A DNA stretch of 64,000 nt from Chimonanthus salicifolius (lineage: Eukaryota; Streptophyta; Magnoliopsida; Laurales; Calycanthaceae). The DNA lies in NCBI GenBank assembly GCA_013350335.1, contig CM023534.1, positions 17,193,302 to 17,257,301 of the forward strand, read 5' to 3'. A model generated the notes under the pieces. That model did not search any database, was not told the DNA's origin, and saw only the letters and a list, made by a program, of their open reading frames with translations. The position numbers and the translations under genes are program-made. Below are positions 1 through 11,283 of the stretch, piece by piece (within the stretch, counting starts at the first letter, position 1; each line of letters begins with the position of its first letter).

Positions 1-1306
1 CGAAATTCATATGCTGATCATCCATAGAGAAACTTAAAATGTGAAACATTTTCATAGTACCCATATACCATATTCAAATAAGAGATATCAAAGTATGTGC
101 CACTGAACATTAAGAAAAACTCAAACCCCCACCCCCCCACCCACCCCAACAGCCCTCATGTTGTGCCGCTGAACCAACACCTCATAGTATTCCATTGGAG
201 AACAAAGAGATTGGCTTCCACTTCTTTGTATTCCTTTTTGTCACATGCAGATTCTTGGGCCCTGCGCCTCTCTCTTTGGTCATTTTCAGTGAGGATGACT
301 AATTTTCTAATGAGGAATGCAAAACCAGTTTGCAGAAACCATAGTTTTCTGACTGGGCCAAGTTCCTGGTCAATTTGGCACTAAACTAACACTCTCCTCC
401 ACTATGTCATCCATTTTGAGATTAACACCAAAAGCCTATCAGAACTTGGTGATGAAAATACAGCAACTGGTAACACAGTTATGATCCTTTTTGCCTTGTT
501 CTCACTGCGTTGGTCACATCTTTGTGCCTCTACCGACATTAAATCATATGTCAACATCTCCTCTAGAACATCTTGATGATAATCCAAATGACAAATTAAA
601 TGGGTTCTCCCATCATCATTCTTCAACTTCATTTCTTAGGTCTATATTAGGCAATAACTCCCTTCACAGGGTCATGTTAACCACTCCTTAATTAATCAAA
701 ATGCATTATTGTCTTAATATTGTTAGAGATTTTGGAATGAGAATTGAAACATAAGATCCTTTGAATCAAAGATATCTCTGTCATTAATAGAAAATTGCCT
801 AGAAAATCTAAGATATCACTTAGATGATACTCCAAATCTTCCTTTACTGTTAGAATGTTTCCTGTTTACTTCCAGTTGTTCTTAAGTTTCTCTTAATAAA
901 GGTTGTGTGTGGAATTCTAAAGCTATTATATCTAATATATCAGGCAAGCCTTCCTACCCAGAGACTGATGAGCCACATTTCCGTCAGAATTACATCATTA
1001 TCTTCATCTTAAGACAAGAAAATGTGAAAAAATCAATAGCCTTTATAATGTCAGTCTCATTTTAACAAAACTGCAAATGAAGGTGCTAGTAGACAATCAG
1101 GGGGATTGAATTCTAGCATCGAAATACTACCAGACATTCAAATTCAGGATGTTCACTAAGACAAACCCAGATAGAAATGCCTAATACAGTCTTCTGCAGC
1201 AGTTTCAGTGGCACTCAAATAAAATGCTACAGAATAGAAAAGCACCATTCATTGCATTGACAGACCATCAATTTGAGAAAACAAGACTTAGAACAGAAGA
1301 GCTGAC
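1..1306 (-). other. Presumed intron of the RING-CH gene, no exon found
   Basis: The stretch follows the splice donor of the RING-CH exon at 1306. I looked on the minus strand for the next exon, which in this family carries the His-Arg-Lys-Cys part of the zinc finger, and did not find it. The short open frames here match nothing I recognise. The intron therefore probably continues beyond the left edge. Confidence 0.4.
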
Positions 1307-1567
1307 CTTCAAGCTTCCACAGCAAGAGCAAGGTGTCTCCATGTTAGAATCTTCATCCTCATCTTGGCAAATTCGGCACTCAACCAACTTCCGAGGCAGT
1401 GGCATTCCATCTCTGAAATTTCTCTTCTGCAATGAAAGCTCAGGTTCAGGTTCTCTGACTGAGGCTGATGCATGCCCCATTTGAGGTGGCTTTCTGCTCC
1501 CAATTGCAGCTTCCAGCGTAGATTCTGTCAGCAACCGATCCACCAATAAAACAAAGTGATCCCCCAT
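1307..1567 (-). CDS. RING-CH (RINGv) zinc-finger E3 ubiquitin ligase, first coding exon (partial)
   Basis: The exon encodes 87 residues starting MGDHFVLLVDRLLTEST, a start I recognise from the plant RING/FYVE/PHD-type family related to Arabidopsis At5g38070 and At1g14260. Residues 64-87 hold the first half of a RING-CH finger: Cys-X2-Cys (ECRICQDED), then an acidic stretch and CSCCGSLK. The exon stops exactly at Lys87 before GTCAGC (donor at 1306), where these genes usually have an intron; the remaining His/Cys ligands and the membrane or DUF3675-like C-terminus lie off the left edge. RING-CH proteins transfer ubiquitin from an E2 and many are membrane bound, but that half is not visible. I chose the Met at 1567 because upstream in-frame sequence is not family-like and a likely 3' splice site (TTTTGGAG) lies just before it. 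Family assignment is strong; substrate is unknown. Confidence 0.85.
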
Positions 1568-2731
1568 CCTCCAAAAGTCACAGGACAAAAAATGCAAATC
1601 AAGCCCAAAACGCCATACAAAAAGGAACCACTTTTTGCCACACAAGGCTTGAGAATCAAAATTCAAGAGGCTGAGAACTTGAGATAAACCTGTTAAAAAT
1701 AACCAAAGAAACAAAACATCAATATTAACATTATTGTCATCATCAACAAAAAGCATTTATCCACAATCAAGAAGTGAATTTACAATAAGATTCCCCCCTT
1801 TTTAGTTTTTAATCAAACAGCCACTGTTTAACAATTCTCATGGAACAGAAAACAGGAACTCATACATCACTCATAGGGTTACTATATCATTTTCTTCTAT
1901 GAGTCCCATGAAACGAAGAGAACAGCTATTTTTATCAAACAAAACAGTAGTAAACTGCAATAAAATAACGCCCAAGAAGCTTCCAAATGGAGGAAGGAAA
2001 GAAGTGAATATAGAGATAGAAAGAAAACATCAATAAGTTAACAAGGTTAGGTAACTGAAGTAAAGATAAGCCAAACAAACAAAAGTGAGAGGCGAAAGGA
2101 AAATAGCTCAAAAAGAGGAAGAAATGAAAACCCAAGAAGCAAATTACCACTGCCAAAAGATAAAAAGAGATTTGGGACTGTATCCAAAATTAAAATTCCC
2201 AATAACAATCTAAAGAAGAGCGCAAGAAGGAAAAGAGAAAACTGAAGAAAATAAAAACCTTTCTACTCATCCTAAAATCTAGGAATAAGCTTGGTACGAA
2301 ATCTCTCAAAAAATTCAAAACAAAGACAAATAAGAATGGAAAAAAAAAAACTACCCAGATAAGGTAAAACAGGAAATATTAAAGGGAAAAAACTACCATT
2401 GAATCTATCTAACATGGAAAGCAATAGAGAACAAAAAGATACCAGAGACAAAAAAAATCAAAGAAAGGAGAAACCTTTGTAAATACAGAGGCATATCTCA
2501 TAAGAAAGAAAGTGCAAGGACAACAAAAATGAGAAAGGAATGACAAAACACCATCAAAGGAGAGAGGTTTTCCGAGCAAAAACTCAAGTACCAGAACTCA
2601 AAACAGAGAAAGTCTATAGTTTGATACCTGTTTGGATATAAAGCAGTGGAGGAATAAAAAAGACCCAACAAGAGAAGATAATAAACACAGACAGAAAGAT
2701 GAAGAAGAAGAAGAAAAAGAAGAAGACTTAC
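1568..2731 (-). other. Probable 5' UTR intron of the RING-CH gene
   Basis: Minus-strand GTAAGT at 2731-2726 is a good donor, and a pyrimidine-rich run ending TTTTGGAG just before the ATG at 1567 can serve as acceptor. The stretch between is AT-rich with many stops. A second possible donor (CAG/GTATCA) lies near 2627. This is inferred from splice-like motifs only; leader introns are common in this family. Confidence 0.4.
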
Positions 2732-3119
2732 AAGGTGGGGCTTGGATTTCTTCAAGGGAAGAAAGGGAGGCTTCCTTCAAGATCTCAGTCTTGATTAGAA
2801 GCAAACTAAACATGCAAGATTAAGGAAAGAAAGCAATTGAATATATGCATATAAATAAGTATGGTTTCTAAATTTTTTCCTCTCTCTCTCAAAGAAGGAA
2901 GAAGCAAAAAAAGGAGGAGAAGAAGAAAAACAAGGAGGGGGGAGAGAGAGACAGAGAGAGGGTCAGATGGCAAGGCTAACGGCAACGGACCCACGTTGGA
3001 CACGACCCATTTACAACACCGGTTTTCCCGTTAAAATCCAGCGCAAGAAACTGAGTCATTTTGTCGCATAAATTATCGGGACCGAGAAATTGAGTGAAGC
3101 ATTTTTCAGCCAACACGTG
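2732..3119 (-). promoter_or_regulatory. Leader exon and promoter region of the RING-CH gene, with a G-box
   Basis: On the plus strand 2870-2960 is rich in GA runs, that is CT-rich on the coding strand, typical of plant leaders just downstream of transcription starts. A CACGTG core lies at 3114-3119, an ACGT-type G-box bound by bZIP and bHLH factors. No TATA box could be placed with confidence. The transcription start is not determined. Confidence 0.4.
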
Positions 3120-3682
3120 TGTAATAGCATAGTAGGCCTTTAGACGCTTGTTTTACTGCGTCTTCCCACGGTGGCATTTAGCTCCTTCGGGTCGGATCGA
3201 TTAAGTTAAATACCCAATTTTTTTTTAAAGGTTTAAAACTTTAAATACCCCAATTATTTTCAATCTCCAATTTGCACTCCTCTCATTTATTAATTAGATT
3301 AGAAATTTTATTAAATGAGTTTCTATACTTAATTCAATTATGATAAAGTCTGATAGACGCTTAGGTTTAAAAGTACAAATGTTTTGATAAATTATGTTTT
3401 TTTTTTTATAAAATGAGGTGTCTAGACATTGCACTCGATTAATCTTTCGGAGCAAGTGCACACCTTCTTGCACACATATTTGATTTTGATAAATTATGTT
3501 ATATAGTTGGTTTTATCATACTATATAAAAATAGATAAATAAATGAATAGAGTTTTGAAAGCTATTAAAATATTTAAAATGAATTTCATTAAATTATTTT
3601 CTTTAAATTATTGAGATAAAAATCATCAAATAATATTTTAATTATCATAATTAAAATAGCAATTTCAATTGTTTAGATTTAT
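3120..3682. other. Intergenic, nothing recognised
   Basis: AT-rich DNA with short homopolymers. No open frame, RNA gene or repeat was recognised apart from the 8-bp target duplication (3675-3682) of the element that follows. Confidence 0.6.
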
Positions 3683-4004
3683 TAGGGCTGCAACTCGGGT
3701 TGGATTTCTTAAAACCCAACCCGACCCAAGTTGATAAATATGGAATCTGACCCGACTCGATCTGAACTCTAGAACCCGACCCAACCCAAATTCTAACCCA
3801 AATCAACCTGAATTCTAACTTGACCCATATTCTGAACCCATTTTAGCCTAATTTTTGTCAGGTCAAGTCGGGTTGAGTTAACTTGTAAAATCCTCAACCT
3901 GGCCCGATCCGGTCCTCTGGCCCTAAATTCTTGACTTGACCCACATGATTTCTCAGGTCGGGTCATGTGGGTCAAGCCAAAAATCGATCGAAGTTGCAGC
4001 CCTA
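3683..4004. mobile_element. hAT-like MITE with TCGGGT/GACCCGA interior, copy 1
   Basis: The element begins TAGGGCTGCAACTCGGGT and ends GAAGTTGCAGCCCTA, an imperfect terminal inverted repeat. It is flanked by a perfect 8-bp direct repeat AGATTTAT (3675-3682 and 4005-4012), the target-site length of hAT transposons. The inside is almost wholly degenerate GACCCGA and TCGGGT units facing each other, so the whole element can fold on itself. It has no coding capacity; the 60-codon open frame inside is a by-product of the repeats. This is the best-preserved of four copies in the window. Confidence 0.8.
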
Positions 4005-4012
4005 AGATTTAT

Positions 4013-6571
4013 CACAATGTAGTTCCCATATTAGCCCTTGTGCTTGCTAAAAAAAGCCTAAAGATTTGCTAACTTTCCTTTCTAATCCATAATTTTTTAG
4101 GTTGAGTTTTGAGACTATTAAAAATCACAGACAAAGTTAGTTTTATGTGAAATATGAATTAAATTTTGTGACAATAAAATAAAAATACAATTTGTTTGTT
4201 AACTCGGGTTAAGTTGTATCAACTTGTTCATTAAATAAATTGAGATGCTTTTACTCGAGGCTTGTTTTTTTCAAATTAAATTGAAATTATATAAATGAAT
4301 TAGATCACAAATTAGTACCTCTCTAGATCCATGTAGCTCTTAGATTGACAAAAAGTAGGGCATTTATATCAAGAGATCTAGATCTATCTCAGTGTTTGAA
4401 AATAAGGAAGAGATATGATGAAATGAAGGATGATGGAGTAGATGACATTTGAAAATAAATGAAATCCACTTATTGAAAATTTTAACTATTTTTTAATTTT
4501 TAAATGCTAAAAGAAATATAACTATTGGATAAGATGCAAATTGGTTCGAGACAAATCAAAGATGTAGCACCGAAGTTAGGTTTAAAGTCAGGCATTAAAT
4601 CTGAGAGCAAGGATATCTTCTCTGGGAGTTTTATGTTGGATTTTCCACAGTTTTTTACATATAAATTAAAAAAAAAAAATGTGAAAGTCTCAAATCTTTA
4701 TGAATATATATTGCAAGGAAACATGATAGTCCATGTTTATGTAAAAGAGTAGTTATGTCATGATAGAGCAAAAAGAGAAAATTGCAAGATAATCTGTCAA
4801 TCCCAAATTCCCACATCGCTTATGGCAGGAGTGATAAGTATACTTTATTAGCTAATGTTTCATTCCCTCGGTTACAAGATCTTTTGAGGTTGTGGAGGAA
4901 TACACACCCCAAAGTAAAACCCTGTGAGTGGTCTTCCAAAATCAAGAAATTGGACTTAAATGATTATTAATTATATAAGTCAAAACATGTAAAGAGAAAC
5001 GGAGAACAAAAAACCCTAAAACGTTTAGTCCAGTTTCATTTAATCAGGAAAAAATCAAGAGTTACATACAAGACAAAAATATAATACATTTCAAATCCCT
5101 CAACCCTTTACACCCTATTCCCGAACTTAGAGACTCTTGTATCCTTAAATAAGACTTCTTAACTATAGTAAAAATGCTAAAATACAAATATTTGAAATTT
5201 GTATTAGATAATTCAATTGATTTAAATTTTTACAATTAGACTAGAAAGTACGGATTCAACTCTTTCCAAACTTACTTACTTAAATATTGATAAATGAGAT
5301 TTGTAAATAATTTGATACATTTATAAAATTAATCTTACATCTAATATAAAATTATACTCATATTAAAATATATATAAAAAACTGAGATCTCCCTCCATCT
5401 CTTGTAAATGTCACTATCTATAATTGAGGAGAGTGGGACAATTAAGGAGCTCAGGTCTAGTGCCATCTGTCTCGTCAAATTCGCATGAAAACCCCACCTG
5501 TCAAACTCCAGTTGGTTGAGTGAGTGCAAGATTTTCGTTTGGGTTGTGAGAAGCTAACAAATTTGATATCATGTGACACTTTTCTAGCAAGACCGACGGC
5601 TAATAATCTCGGCCATACTAATTCTATGGACGGATATATTTTAATTTTTAAAATCTTGATATCACGGTTGATACGATATGTATTGGTCGATATTTATAAT
5701 ATCGATCAATATTTAATATATATTGGTGATAAATTTGTTGATATTGGTGATTTTTGTAAATAAAAAATAAAAATAAAAATTTATCAACCAATATTCAAAT
5801 ATAGACCGATTCCAAAATTTCTACCTGTGACCTCAACTGTTCCAATGTTTTTGTGGCATGTGATCACTGCGAGGTGGGCTAAGTTACTCGATACATCTAG
5901 AACAATTTCTCAACTTTTGAGATCTCAAGGGAGTTGGGCCAATGCTTCCTGCTTCCTCTGATAAATTAATCGGTTGCCTCCTTTTTCAGAAAGTGAAAAA
6001 TTGACTATTCAAGTCTCTATAGTCTAACTTTGGTATACTCTAAGAGTAGTGGATTCACCCGTACGGATTTTACGTTGGTTATCCCACAGTTTTCCATGTA
6101 TAAATTCAAAAATAAAATATTATATTATTATAAAAAATATATTTACTTTTCCTAATTTAATTTTAAAATGAGCTATGTAATTAGTCTTTTTACTATGAAG
6201 GTGTTTGAAAAAGTTGAAAACTTTTGTAAGTCATAATATATGCAGAAGCTCTCATTAAATCTCTTAAAATATGATAATCCAAAGTGGTTAAGAAAATTAA
6301 AAATAAATGTAAATTTTCTACAACCCACAAGTTTGTAGATTCACGTCCAACGTATTTGTCACTTTACATGGGGTAATTCAAATGGCAAACACTTTAGTTC
6401 AAAAATCAGGTTCTAAGTTCGAGTTTTTTAGTCATTATTGTATAGAGCTACGTGTATCTAAAATTTTATCCCATAATTTTGTACTTTGGGAGAGATAGGG
6501 GTCTTAAAGCTCTCCATTATTATAAAAAATAAAAAAATCCAATGCATTTGTCGTGAATATGGTTGTTCAAG
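4013..6571. other. Intergenic, AT-rich, with a TATCGAT-type low-complexity patch
   Basis: No gene was recognised. At about 5655-5820 there is a patch of short inverted units such as GATATTGGT and ATCAATATT, resembling the patch at 19270-19400. Open frames at 4525-4970 and 5524-5763 have no recognisable domains and atypical composition, and are taken as chance. Confidence 0.5.
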
Positions 6572-6765
6572 AATGTCGCTTTTGAAAAATTGGGCTCAGC
6601 AATAAGAGGGGGGGTAATTCGGGATTCAAGTGGTATCTCTTCTTTGAAATTTTCAAAATCATTCGGTGTGAGAGACTCAAACGAATTAGATTTCTTAGCT
6701 ATTAGAAGGGTTTTGGTATTGTAGAGGGTTGAGGGTCAGAAGAAACTTATCATAGAAGGGGATTC
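6572..6765 (+). pseudogene. RNase H-like (RVT_3-type) coding remnant, left half
   Basis: Frame starting at 6572 reads through GGVIRDSSG, then FSKSFGVRDSNELDFLAIRR, then one stop (TAG near 6722) and KKLIIEGDS. This order (glycine-rich strand, FG-x-DSNE-x-x-FLAIR, LIIEGDS) is that of the RNase H-like domain found at the C-terminus of plant LINE polyproteins and in related RVT_3 cellular fragments. The frame is cut at GAT-TC by the copia element and resumes at 12520. The internal stop says it was already decaying or has decayed since. No intact reverse transcriptase lies beside it. Confidence 0.65.
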
Positions 6766-6947
6766 TGTCAGAAATAAAAATAGAGACAAATATGTTCTCT
6801 CAATGTTGTGAGGAGAGAGACCCTGATTCACTGTATATATAGGAAAAGATGAATTACAAATAAGGAAGTCAATTTAATTACAAGGTAACCCCAATATTGA
6901 AGATGGGGAAAGTTCTATTCTAGGAATGTATAACAGCTCATTTGACA
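6766..6947 (-). repeat. 3' LTR of the copia element
   Basis: 182 bp, matching 12338-12519 base for base as far as I could read. It begins TGTCAGAAATAAAAATAG on the plus strand and ends CTCATTTGACA. The left target duplication GATTC is at 6761-6765. Confidence 0.95.
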
Positions 6948-6957
6948 CTCCCCCTCA
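6948..6957 (-). other. Polypurine tract of the copia element
   Basis: On the minus strand TTGAGGGGGAG directly abuts the 3' LTR. This is the usual priming site for second-strand DNA synthesis in LTR elements. Confidence 0.8.
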
Positions 6958-7500
6958 AGTTGGAGCATATATGTCGTCTATGCCCAACTTGCTAAGTGAG
7001 CTGTGAAAAACTCTGCCTGTAACTGCTTTGGTGAGAACATCTGCAAGTTGATCTTTGGATTTAACGAATGGTACATCAATGATCTTCTCCTCGAGTTTCT
7101 CTTTGATGAAATGTCTGTCAATTTCAACATGCTTGGTTCTATCATGTTGCACTGGATTATGTGCAATGTCTATTGCGGCTTTGTTATCACAATGCAATTG
7201 CATGGCACGTTGGGGTTTGAATCCCAATTCACCCAACAACTCTTTTATCCAGAGTAGCTCACATACTCCGTGCGCCATACCCCTATATTCTGCTTCAGCA
7301 CTTGATCTTGAGACCACTTTCTGCTTTTTACTTCGCCAAGAGACCAGATTGCCTCCCACAAAGGTAAAGTATCCAGAAGTAGATCGTCTATCAGTAACAG
7401 AACCAGCCCAATCTGCATCAGTGTAACCCTCAACATCTAGGTGACCATGTCGTGAGAACATCAAGCCTTTTCCAGGAGCTGACTTCAAGTATCTCAGAAT
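6955..7500 (-). pseudogene. Copia pol, RNase H part after an in-frame stop
   Basis: Continues in the same frame as the main polyprotein after a TGA at 7503-7501, beginning ILRYLKSAPGKGL. It holds the copia RNase H domain: GYTDADWAGS, RRSTSGYFTF, SWRSKKQKVVSRSSAEAEYR and the terminal LADVLTKA region. Both sides of the stop align with a continuous copia polyprotein, so the stop is a point mutation (a CGA to TGA change would explain it) rather than a frameshift. There is no sign of independent expression; a TTG at 7488 is the nearest start-like codon. Confidence 0.9.
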
Positions 7501-10500
7501 TCAGGTTACAGCCTCCATGTGGGCTTCACTTGGTGCATGCATGAACTGACTCACCACACTTACTGCATATGCTATGTCAGGTCTGGTGTGAGCTAGGTAG
7601 ATTAACTTACCCACAAAGCGTTGATATCTTTCTTTGTTGGTGGGTACCTGATCAGGATATTCACCAAGCTGATGATTCAACTCCATTGGAGTATCTGCTG
7701 GCTTGCTGGCTAACATTCCAGTTTCAGTCAAGATGTCAAGAATGTATTTCCGTTGTGATAGAAATATTCCTTGTTCTGAGCGAGCCACTTCAATGCCTAA
7801 GAAATACTTCAGAGCACCAAGATTTTTCATTTCAAACTCACTTTCCAAATGGCGCTGTAATGCTGCCTTTTCCTCTGGGTCATTCCCTGTAACTACCATG
7901 TCATCAACATATACAATAAGGGCAGTGACCTTACCTTTCTTATGTTTTAGGAAAAGAGTATGATCTGAGTTACTTTGCTTGTAGCCGAAATTCTTCATTG
8001 ATTTGCTAAACCGTCCAAACCACGCTCTGGGTGATTGTTTCAATCCATAAAGAGACTTTCTCAGTTTACACACCATGTTACTCTGACTGAACCCCATCTT
8101 ACATCCTGGAGGGGGATCCATATAAACTTCTTCTTCTAGGTCGCCATGTAGGAATGCATTTTTTACATCAAACTGGTGTAATGGCCAGTCAAGGTTTGCT
8201 GCAAGAGAAAGGAGCACTCGAATTGTGTTGATCTTGGCTACAGGAGCAAAGGTCTCTCCATAGTCAATCCCATAAGTTTGGGTGTAGCCTTTCTCCACTA
8301 GTCTTGTTTTGTATCGTTCAATGGTGCCATCTGCCTTGAACTTTACTGTATATATCCATCTGCAACCTACCGTTTTCTTCCCTTTAGGAAGGGTAGTCAT
8401 CTCCCAGGTGGAATTTTTCTGGAGGGCCTCCATTTCTTCTTTCATTGTTTGGGTCCACTTGGGATGAGTTAGAGCTTCCTGCACATTACTTGGAATAGAT
8501 ACAGTGGATAATTGACAAACAAATGATACACATGACGGAGACAACCTATGTAGAGACACATGATTAGCAATAGGATATTTAACATTTGCTTTAGGGTCAG
8601 GGTCATATTGTTGTCTGGGGATACCTCTAGTCGTACGAGGGGGTAACTGATAACCTGCATTTTCTGTATGACTCGACTCAGGTAAAGTGATTGAGTTTGA
8701 GGGTTCAGGTACCTGTGTCGGATCTTCAGGACGATCTTCAGGACCTGATTGGATGAGAGGTGGTGGTACTATAGGAGGGAGATGATCTGAATGCGTCTCT
8801 TGCTCTTGTTGCATCACTGTAGTTGGTGGGTCAGTAGTCATCACCACATCCTTAGGTGTTGGCTGATGCTGGTCTGACACAGTCTGTGAAACATGAATGA
8901 TCTGATTCTGAGTACCTTCTGCAAATATAGAGCGCTCCCCCTGCAGGGGATGCTCAGAATCTCCCCCTGAGTAATAGAATTCACTCTCGTGAAAAATAAC
9001 ATCTGCTGTAACATGCAAAGTCTGAGTAGGGGGATGGAAACACTTATAACCCTTCTGAGTGGCAGCATACCCCACAAAGACACAACGTAGGGCACACGGA
9101 TCAAGTTTACCACGCTGGTGCGGATAGACTTGAACATAAGCAACGCAGCCAAAGACACGTGGTTCGAGATTTGGTGTGGACGGTAAGGTGAGGAGAGTGG
9201 TCAGTGTTTGGAATGGAGTCTGATACTGAAGGGTACTGGATGGTGTTCTATTGATGAGATAAGCAGCCGAACAAAGAGCCTCCCCCCAAAAATGATGGGG
9301 CATATGGGCCTCAAATAAAGAGGCACGAACAACTTCAAGAATATGACGATTCTTACGTTCTGCGACACCATTCTGTTGTGGCGTATAGGCACATGTGGTT
9401 TGATAAACAATACCATGAGAGCTCAAAAAATTGCGGAGGTCATTGTTGACGAACTCGCCGCCATTGTCAGACCGAAGAGTTATGATCTTCTTATCAAACT
9501 GAGTAGCAACATATTGATGAAATTGTTTGAATTTCATAAGGACGTCGCTTTTCTGCTTAATGGGAAAAACCCATGTCATCCTGGTGCAATCATCGATAAA
9601 TGTCACAAACCACTTAAAACCACTAATTGTAGAAACTCGTGATGGTCCCCAAACATCAGAATGGACAAGCATAAAAGGCATAGAACTTTTATTCAATCTT
9701 AATGGATAAGAAATGCGATGACTTTTTGCCAAAATACAAGTGTCACAATGAAAGTCTGATTCAGCAAAATTGGAAAATAAATCTGGAAATAAAAGTTTTA
9801 GATAACCAAAAGAAGCATGCCCTAATCGTCTATGCCACAACCAAATTGTTTTCATCCGGACGGATTCATCTCCTCGAACATGATGTGCTTGACCCAATCT
9901 CTTACTGCAGTCTTCTGTCAAGTCCAGATAGTACAACTTGCCCCTCCTAGTACCACATCCAATCACGGCCCTGGTGAGAAGGTCCTGAAATAGACAATAC
10001 AAAGGCCAAAAACACACAGTACAATTAAGAGAATCAATGATTTGAGGGACAGATAATAAGTCATAATCGAGTGATGGGACAACCAAGACATGAGATAGAC
10101 TTAATGATGATGTAAGAGAGAGGGACCCTTCTCCCAGAACGGGAGAGGTGGTTCCATTGGCACTGGTGACATGTGTTTGGTTTGAGGGTTTGGGAGAGTG
10201 TAACCCAGTAAAACTAGAGGTCATGTGATCAGTAGCGCCAGTGTCAATAATCCATGATCTATTACCAGTAATGGAAGATGTGCAAGGGGAGATACCTGAG
10301 GTAGCCAAGGCCGTGGAGCCGGATGTACCTGGTGGAAGTTCGGACGTAAGCTCCTGGGATAACGCAGCGGATGCGACTGATGCTCTGCTCGGCTCTCTCT
10401 TTGGCCCGTTGTGAACCCACCCTGCTGGATAACCAATGATCTCATAGCAACCTTTAATAGTATGGTTAGTTAAACCACATTTGGTACATTTCATTGGAGG

Positions 10501-11283
10501 CCGGTTACGAGTAGAGGCGGAGTTCAAAGGGGGTGGCCGAGATGGCTTGAACCGTGCGGCAGCCAAGGCGGTGGCATCGGATGAAACACCAACGTCAGAC
10601 ATTGTGCCCTGTCGGTTACTCTCTCGTTTAATATGGGCATACACGGCCTCAAGTTCAGGTTTAGGGTCCATCCTCAAAATCTCTCCTCTAATTTGATCAA
10701 AGTTCGTGTCCAAACCGGCAAGGAAAATATAAACGCGGAGACGGTCAATCTCCATGCGTCTAGTTTCAATGTCAGCCGGATGCTGTATATGGCTGGGGCA
10801 TAATTGGTCAAGCTCCTGAAATATCTCAGTGAGCTCACTGTAATAAGCGGTAACAGGCGCTCCATTCTGTGTCGTCTTGAATGACCGTCTGTGGAGATCA
10901 AAAATCTTCGCCTCATCGGAACCATCAGAATATGTTTTCTTGATGGCATCCCAGACCTGCTGTGCGGTGTCATAACGGATAAACCGTTTCATCTGAAGGG
11001 GTTGCATAGCATCAAATAACCAACTCTTGACTTGACAGTCCGATGCACGCCATTTGTTGTATGTCGGGTCTGTGGCGGCAGGCTTGGTCATGTCACCGGT
11101 CAAGTGACCATGTTTCTCTCGTCCGGCAATCTTCATCTCCATGACTTGGTGCCATAGGGAATAATTATGGTCGTCCAGTTTGATTCCAGTTGAGAAGGTG
11201 GAATTGTCTCCTTGAACAGTGACAATTTGAGTGGGTGGAGTGGATCCACCAGCAGCACCTTTGGAGGCGACCTCATGCGCCAT
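7501..11283 (-). CDS. Copia gag-pol polyprotein up to the end of reverse transcriptase
   Basis: 1260 residues from Met at 11283. Gag-like region (about 30-250) with LDDHNYSLWHQVMEMKI, then a zinc knuckle CX2CX4HX4C at 266-279. Aspartic protease with DTGA at 347-350. Integrase: His/Cys finger around 484-516 (LWHRRLGH ... CDTC), catalytic Asp543, Asp606 (SDNGGEF) and Glu642 (NGVAERKN). Reverse transcriptase with RWIYTVKFKADGT, QFDVKNAFLHG and the active-site YVDD at 1125-1128. The frame then ends at TGA 7503-7501, before RNase H. All catalytic residues I can place are present. The product would copy element RNA into DNA in cytoplasmic particles and integrate it. RNase H is cut off, so retrotransposition by this copy alone is unlikely. 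Confidence 0.93.
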   Translation of the reverse strand: MAHEVASKGAAGGSTPPTQIVTVQGDNSTFSTGIKLDDHNYSLWHQVMEMKIAGREKHGHLTGDMTKPAATDPTYNKWRASDCQVKSWLFDAMQPLQMKRFIRYDTAQQVWDAIKKTYSDGSDEAKIFDLHRRSFKTTQNGAPVTAYYSELTEIFQELDQLCPSHIQHPADIETRRMEIDRLRVYIFLAGLDTNFDQIRGEILRMDPKPELEAVYAHIKRESNRQGTMSDVGVSSDATALAAARFKPSRPPPLNSASTRNRPPMKCTKCGLTNHTIKGCYEIIGYPAGWVHNGPKREPSRASVASAALSQELTSELPPGTSGSTALATSGISPCTSSITGNRSWIIDTGATDHMTSSFTGLHSPKPSNQTHVTSANGTTSPVLGEGSLSLTSSLSLSHVLVVPSLDYDLLSVPQIIDSLNCTVCFWPLYCLFQDLLTRAVIGCGTRRGKLYYLDLTEDCSKRLGQAHHVRGDESVRMKTIWLWHRRLGHASFGYLKLLFPDLFSNFAESDFHCDTCILAKSHRISYPLRLNKSSMPFMLVHSDVWGPSRVSTISGFKWFVTFIDDCTRMTWVFPIKQKSDVLMKFKQFHQYVATQFDKKIITLRSDNGGEFVNNDLRNFLSSHGIVYQTTCAYTPQQNGVAERKNRHILEVVRASLFEAHMPHHFWGEALCSAAYLINRTPSSTLQYQTPFQTLTTLLTLPSTPNLEPRVFGCVAYVQVYPHQRGKLDPCALRCVFVGYAATQKGYKCFHPPTQTLHVTADVIFHESEFYYSGGDSEHPLQGERSIFAEGTQNQIIHVSQTVSDQHQPTPKDVVMTTDPPTTVMQQEQETHSDHLPPIVPPPLIQSGPEDRPEDPTQVPEPSNSITLPESSHTENAGYQLPPRTTRGIPRQQYDPDPKANVKYPIANHVSLHRLSPSCVSFVCQLSTVSIPSNVQEALTHPKWTQTMKEEMEALQKNSTWEMTTLPKGKKTVGCRWIYTVKFKADGTIERYKTRLVEKGYTQTYGIDYGETFAPVAKINTIRVLLSLAANLDWPLHQFDVKNAFLHGDLEEEVYMDPPPGCKMGFSQSNMVCKLRKSLYGLKQSPRAWFGRFSKSMKNFGYKQSNSDHTLFLKHKKGKVTALIVYVDDMVVTGNDPEEKAALQRHLESEFEMKNLGALKYFLGIEVARSEQGIFLSQRKYILDILTETGMLASKPADTPMELNHQLGEYPDQVPTNKERYQRFVGKLIYLAHTRPDIAYAVSVVSQFMHAPSEAHMEAVT

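Noticed and set aside
960..990. Possible second RING-CH exon (Arg-Lys-Cys on the minus strand)
   Set aside because: The codon before it is a stop rather than the expected His, and the rest of the finger is missing.
3793..3975. 60-codon minus-strand frame
   Set aside because: Lies wholly inside the first hAT-like MITE and is made of its short repeats.
7003..10696. Many shorter frames on both strands within 7.0-10.7 kb
   Set aside because: Shadows of the copia polyprotein.
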